In this document: positions 61,981 to 64,000 of the stretch, one piece after another | Numbering within the stretch: position 1 is the stretch's first letter | How the letters are laid out: each line of letters opens with the position of its first letter | Assembly: GCA_023238725.1 (NCBI GenBank) | Contig: CM041546.1 | Coordinates: 20,158,085-20,222,084, forward strand | Reading direction: 5' to 3' | Length of the DNA: 64,000 nucleotides | From: Scortum barcoo | Taxonomy: Eukaryota > Chordata > Actinopteri > Centrarchiformes > Terapontidae | Program-made: the position numbers and the translations under genes | The notes under the pieces: generated by a model | What the model saw: only the letters and a program-made list of their open reading frames with translations | The model's database searches: none | Told to the model about the DNA's origin: nothing

Positions 61981-62232
61981 ATGGCGGAGTTTGGGGAGGA
62001 CGGCAGCCTGCCTCCGTCGAGTCTCGGGGATACGGCCGTGCCCAGCGACGGAGCCGCTGATAAGACGCATTGCGAAGTGTCGGTGTTGAATGGAGACTGC
62101 GGGGTGTCAGCAAACATGGTCGGTCCGGGGTCCCTCGTCGCGCCTGGCGGCCAAGCCGGGGTGGAGACCGCCAACACCTCCGCCGGACCGGACGCCAAGT
62201 CAGAGATACCGCGCAGGAGCAGCATTATCAAG
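61981..62232 (+). CDS. plcl2: Phospholipase C-like protein 2 (PRIP2), first coding exon, residues 1-84
   Basis: PLCL2 is a cytoplasmic, catalytically inactive PLC-like adaptor that binds inositol phosphates, PP1/PP2A and GABA-A receptor components. The exon encodes MAEFGEDG, a low-complexity Gly/Ser/Ala-rich N-terminus with VLNGDCGVS (human PLCL2 has a VSNGDCSLGVS-like stretch), and ends IPRRSSIIK at 76-84. In mammals the same PRRSSIIK is followed in the next exon by the KKTVSFSSMP PP1-binding segment. Donor AAG/GTAAAC at 62233, phase 0. The start is the first ATG in this frame. PLCL1 also has PRRSSIIK but lacks the NGDC motif, and synteny with rftn1 favours plcl2. The PH, EF-hand, X/Y and C2 domains lie to the right of the window. 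Confidence 0.9.
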
Positions 62233-64000
62233 GTAAACACCGGAGCTCTTCATCCATCCATCCATCCGTCCGTCCGTCCACTCACTCACTCAAGGCGAGC
62301 TAGCTTGCACATCCACACTGATCACATTGCTGCTGCTGCAAGTTACAAATGGAAGAACAAAAAAAAGCCTTGCTCTCAGTTAATTGGTCTCTTTTTGTGT
62401 GCACGTTTTTTCGCCTGCCTTTTTTCCCTTGAACCTCGCCTGTAACGTGGTCACACTTGACATGGGTGTTGTGTGTGTGTGTGTGTGTGTTTAACAATAC
62501 AGGCCAGTAGTGGATTCAACAGAAGCAGCACATCCTGTACTGTCTGAATATTTTGCATAGAATTTGTACAGCAGAGCCTCTCCTTATTTGATCTTGAATG
62601 CCGGTAATCTAGGTTTATCTGCATGCCTGTAGAGACAGAAGATAATCTTTATTGTTCCCAAAAAAGGAGGAATACAATAAGTGGATAAACATTTGAGTAC
62701 AGAACTGAAGCAGCAGTGAAATACCTGACAGGAAAATAGCATATACACAACTCTTATGTAATTTGCATGTGGTTGAAGGTCCTGTGTTCATCAAGCTAAT
62801 ATGGCATGTTGAACAGATGTTTAAAAGGTTACAGACTGATGCAAGTCAACTGAGTTAGATAATGTGTTTATAGAGGGCAACACTTGTATTGCATTCAGTA
62901 TAGTACAGCAGATAATGTGGATTGATAATTAACAATGACTACTAGTAATGAAGTTAAAGCATGCAGGGCTACTGAATGTTTTGTATGTTGACCTCACATA
63001 TGTACAGATTAGTAGTCTGCCTTTAGATCTTTAAATGTTGCACGCTATTAGCCTAATATGATTACAGTAGTGAGTTTAGTACTGTGAAAGAAACATAGGG
63101 TGTCAGAGGAAAATCCCTGGGCAAGAAAGACACTCAAGTCTTAACCTGCTCCAGGTGCTGGTCCTTGACGCTCTCATGGCTCTGCTGAGATGCATACATG
63201 TGCATGTTTAAGAGGGATATGCGAATAACCAGCATAGCTTTTGTAACAGATTATTTCTTAACTGTTTGCTCTCTTTGCTCTTGGGGTCATCGTGACTCAC
63301 ATATCTCACGGGTATGAACGTTGGGAGTGTTGCTCAAGGGTACCAAACATGATGACACTTCTGCCCATTGCGTCACTCTACTGTATGTTGAAAGCCTCCG
63401 AGACGGTGTCTGTAGCTAATGTCAGCAACTCTGTAATGCAAGCCTTGCCACTGCTGCTGTATCTGCTCTAATGTCAGACACAAGACTGTAAAAGAACAAG
63501 TCTGAAAATGTGGCTATAGTGAACAAAGGATATATTTTTCTTTACATTATTCTTCACATTGACTGTAGAACAATATCATAGCAGAGATCCAACACAGGCT
63601 CTGAAAGAGATGTCAGAAATGCATGCCTCTTATTTTGATGTTGTCTCCATTTGACTTTTAGAGGTCAGTCAATTAGTAGTCACACTCAGAAATTTCATTC
63701 CCTCAAGGGGCTGTGAGATTTAAAGTGCATGAGCTAGTGTAAGGAATTTTTTTGAGAAGCACTTTTCAAATGCCAGTTTCTGGTTTGTTTGAGTGAATCT
63801 GCTGGGTTAATTGTTTGCTACCACGTGCACAATCAATACCATTATACTGTCTATGATTTGATGCCTCTGTGAGATGCCTTGCGGACATTCCTGGGCAGCC
63901 TGACGGGGTTCAGCTGCTCACCTTTTCACCGGCAGGTTTTACAGGCAGCACATTCTTGGCACATTGTGGGTGTTGAACTCTGACGTGCCCTCTGACTGGA
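62233..64000 (+). other. plcl2 intron 1, partial
   Basis: Non-coding. Holds (CATC/CGTC)n at 62252-62290, a (GT)n at 62467-62491, and near 62625-62680 a short TAATCTTTATTGTTCCC-like stretch that may be an inverted LINE tail. Nothing else recognised. Confidence 0.75.

Overview
The window reads as nuclear DNA of a ray-finned, probably percomorph-type, teleost fish. Exons are short and far apart with GT-AG junctions. Microsatellites are abundant. Several dispersed repeats resemble families I know from perciform-type genomes, and the three recognisable genes are vertebrate genes. Nothing prokaryotic or viral was seen; no rRNA or tRNA gene, CRISPR array or operon is supported. Coding sequence is about 1.3 kb of 64 kb. 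|| Layout. (1) About 1-40.6 kb, minus strand: the 5' part of a raftlin gene, best called rftn1. A probable non-coding first exon ends at 40282, the ATG exon is at 28890-29073 (start codon 29037), and the next coding exon is at 1626-1803. The introns are about 11 kb and 27 kb, and the rest of the gene lies beyond the left edge. (2) 39.5-41.4 kb: a dense cluster of microsatellites over the putative rftn1 promoter and first exon. (3) 41.4-52.9 kb: an intergenic stretch rich in repeats. It holds old dispersed repeats, a tRNA-derived SINE inserted into another repeat (12-bp target duplication), the 3' end of a dead L2/CR1-type LINE, and a nested pile of DNA transposons (inverted-repeat arms around a Tc1-like element around a hAT element with a perfect 8-bp target duplication). 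(4) 52.9-57.4 kb, plus strand: a complete secreted CRISP-type gene (CAP domain plus ten-cysteine C-terminal domain). Its predicted product is 235 residues, and the best splice model needs a 4-nt microexon. (5) 57.4-60.9 kb: AT-rich intergenic DNA with one decayed hAT-like remnant. (6) 60.9-64 kb, plus strand: CpG-rich promoter, 5' leader with three upstream ORFs, first coding exon (61981-62232) and start of intron 1 of a phospholipase C-like gene, best called plcl2. || Context. From memory, RFTN1 and PLCL2 are neighbours on human 3p24 (RFTN1 minus, DAZL, PLCL2 plus) and RFTN2-BOLL-PLCL1 is the paralogous block on 2q33. The orientation here matches the RFTN1-PLCL2 block, with a CRISP gene where tetrapods have DAZL. 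The three genes do not form a pathway: raftlin is a lipid-raft scaffold, PLCL2/PRIP2 a catalytically inactive PLC-like adaptor, and CRISP a secreted protein. The strongest points for a second look are the CRISP microexon, the paired loss of two conserved CAP-domain cysteines, the nested transposons with intact target duplications, and the overlapping upstream ORFs of plcl2.
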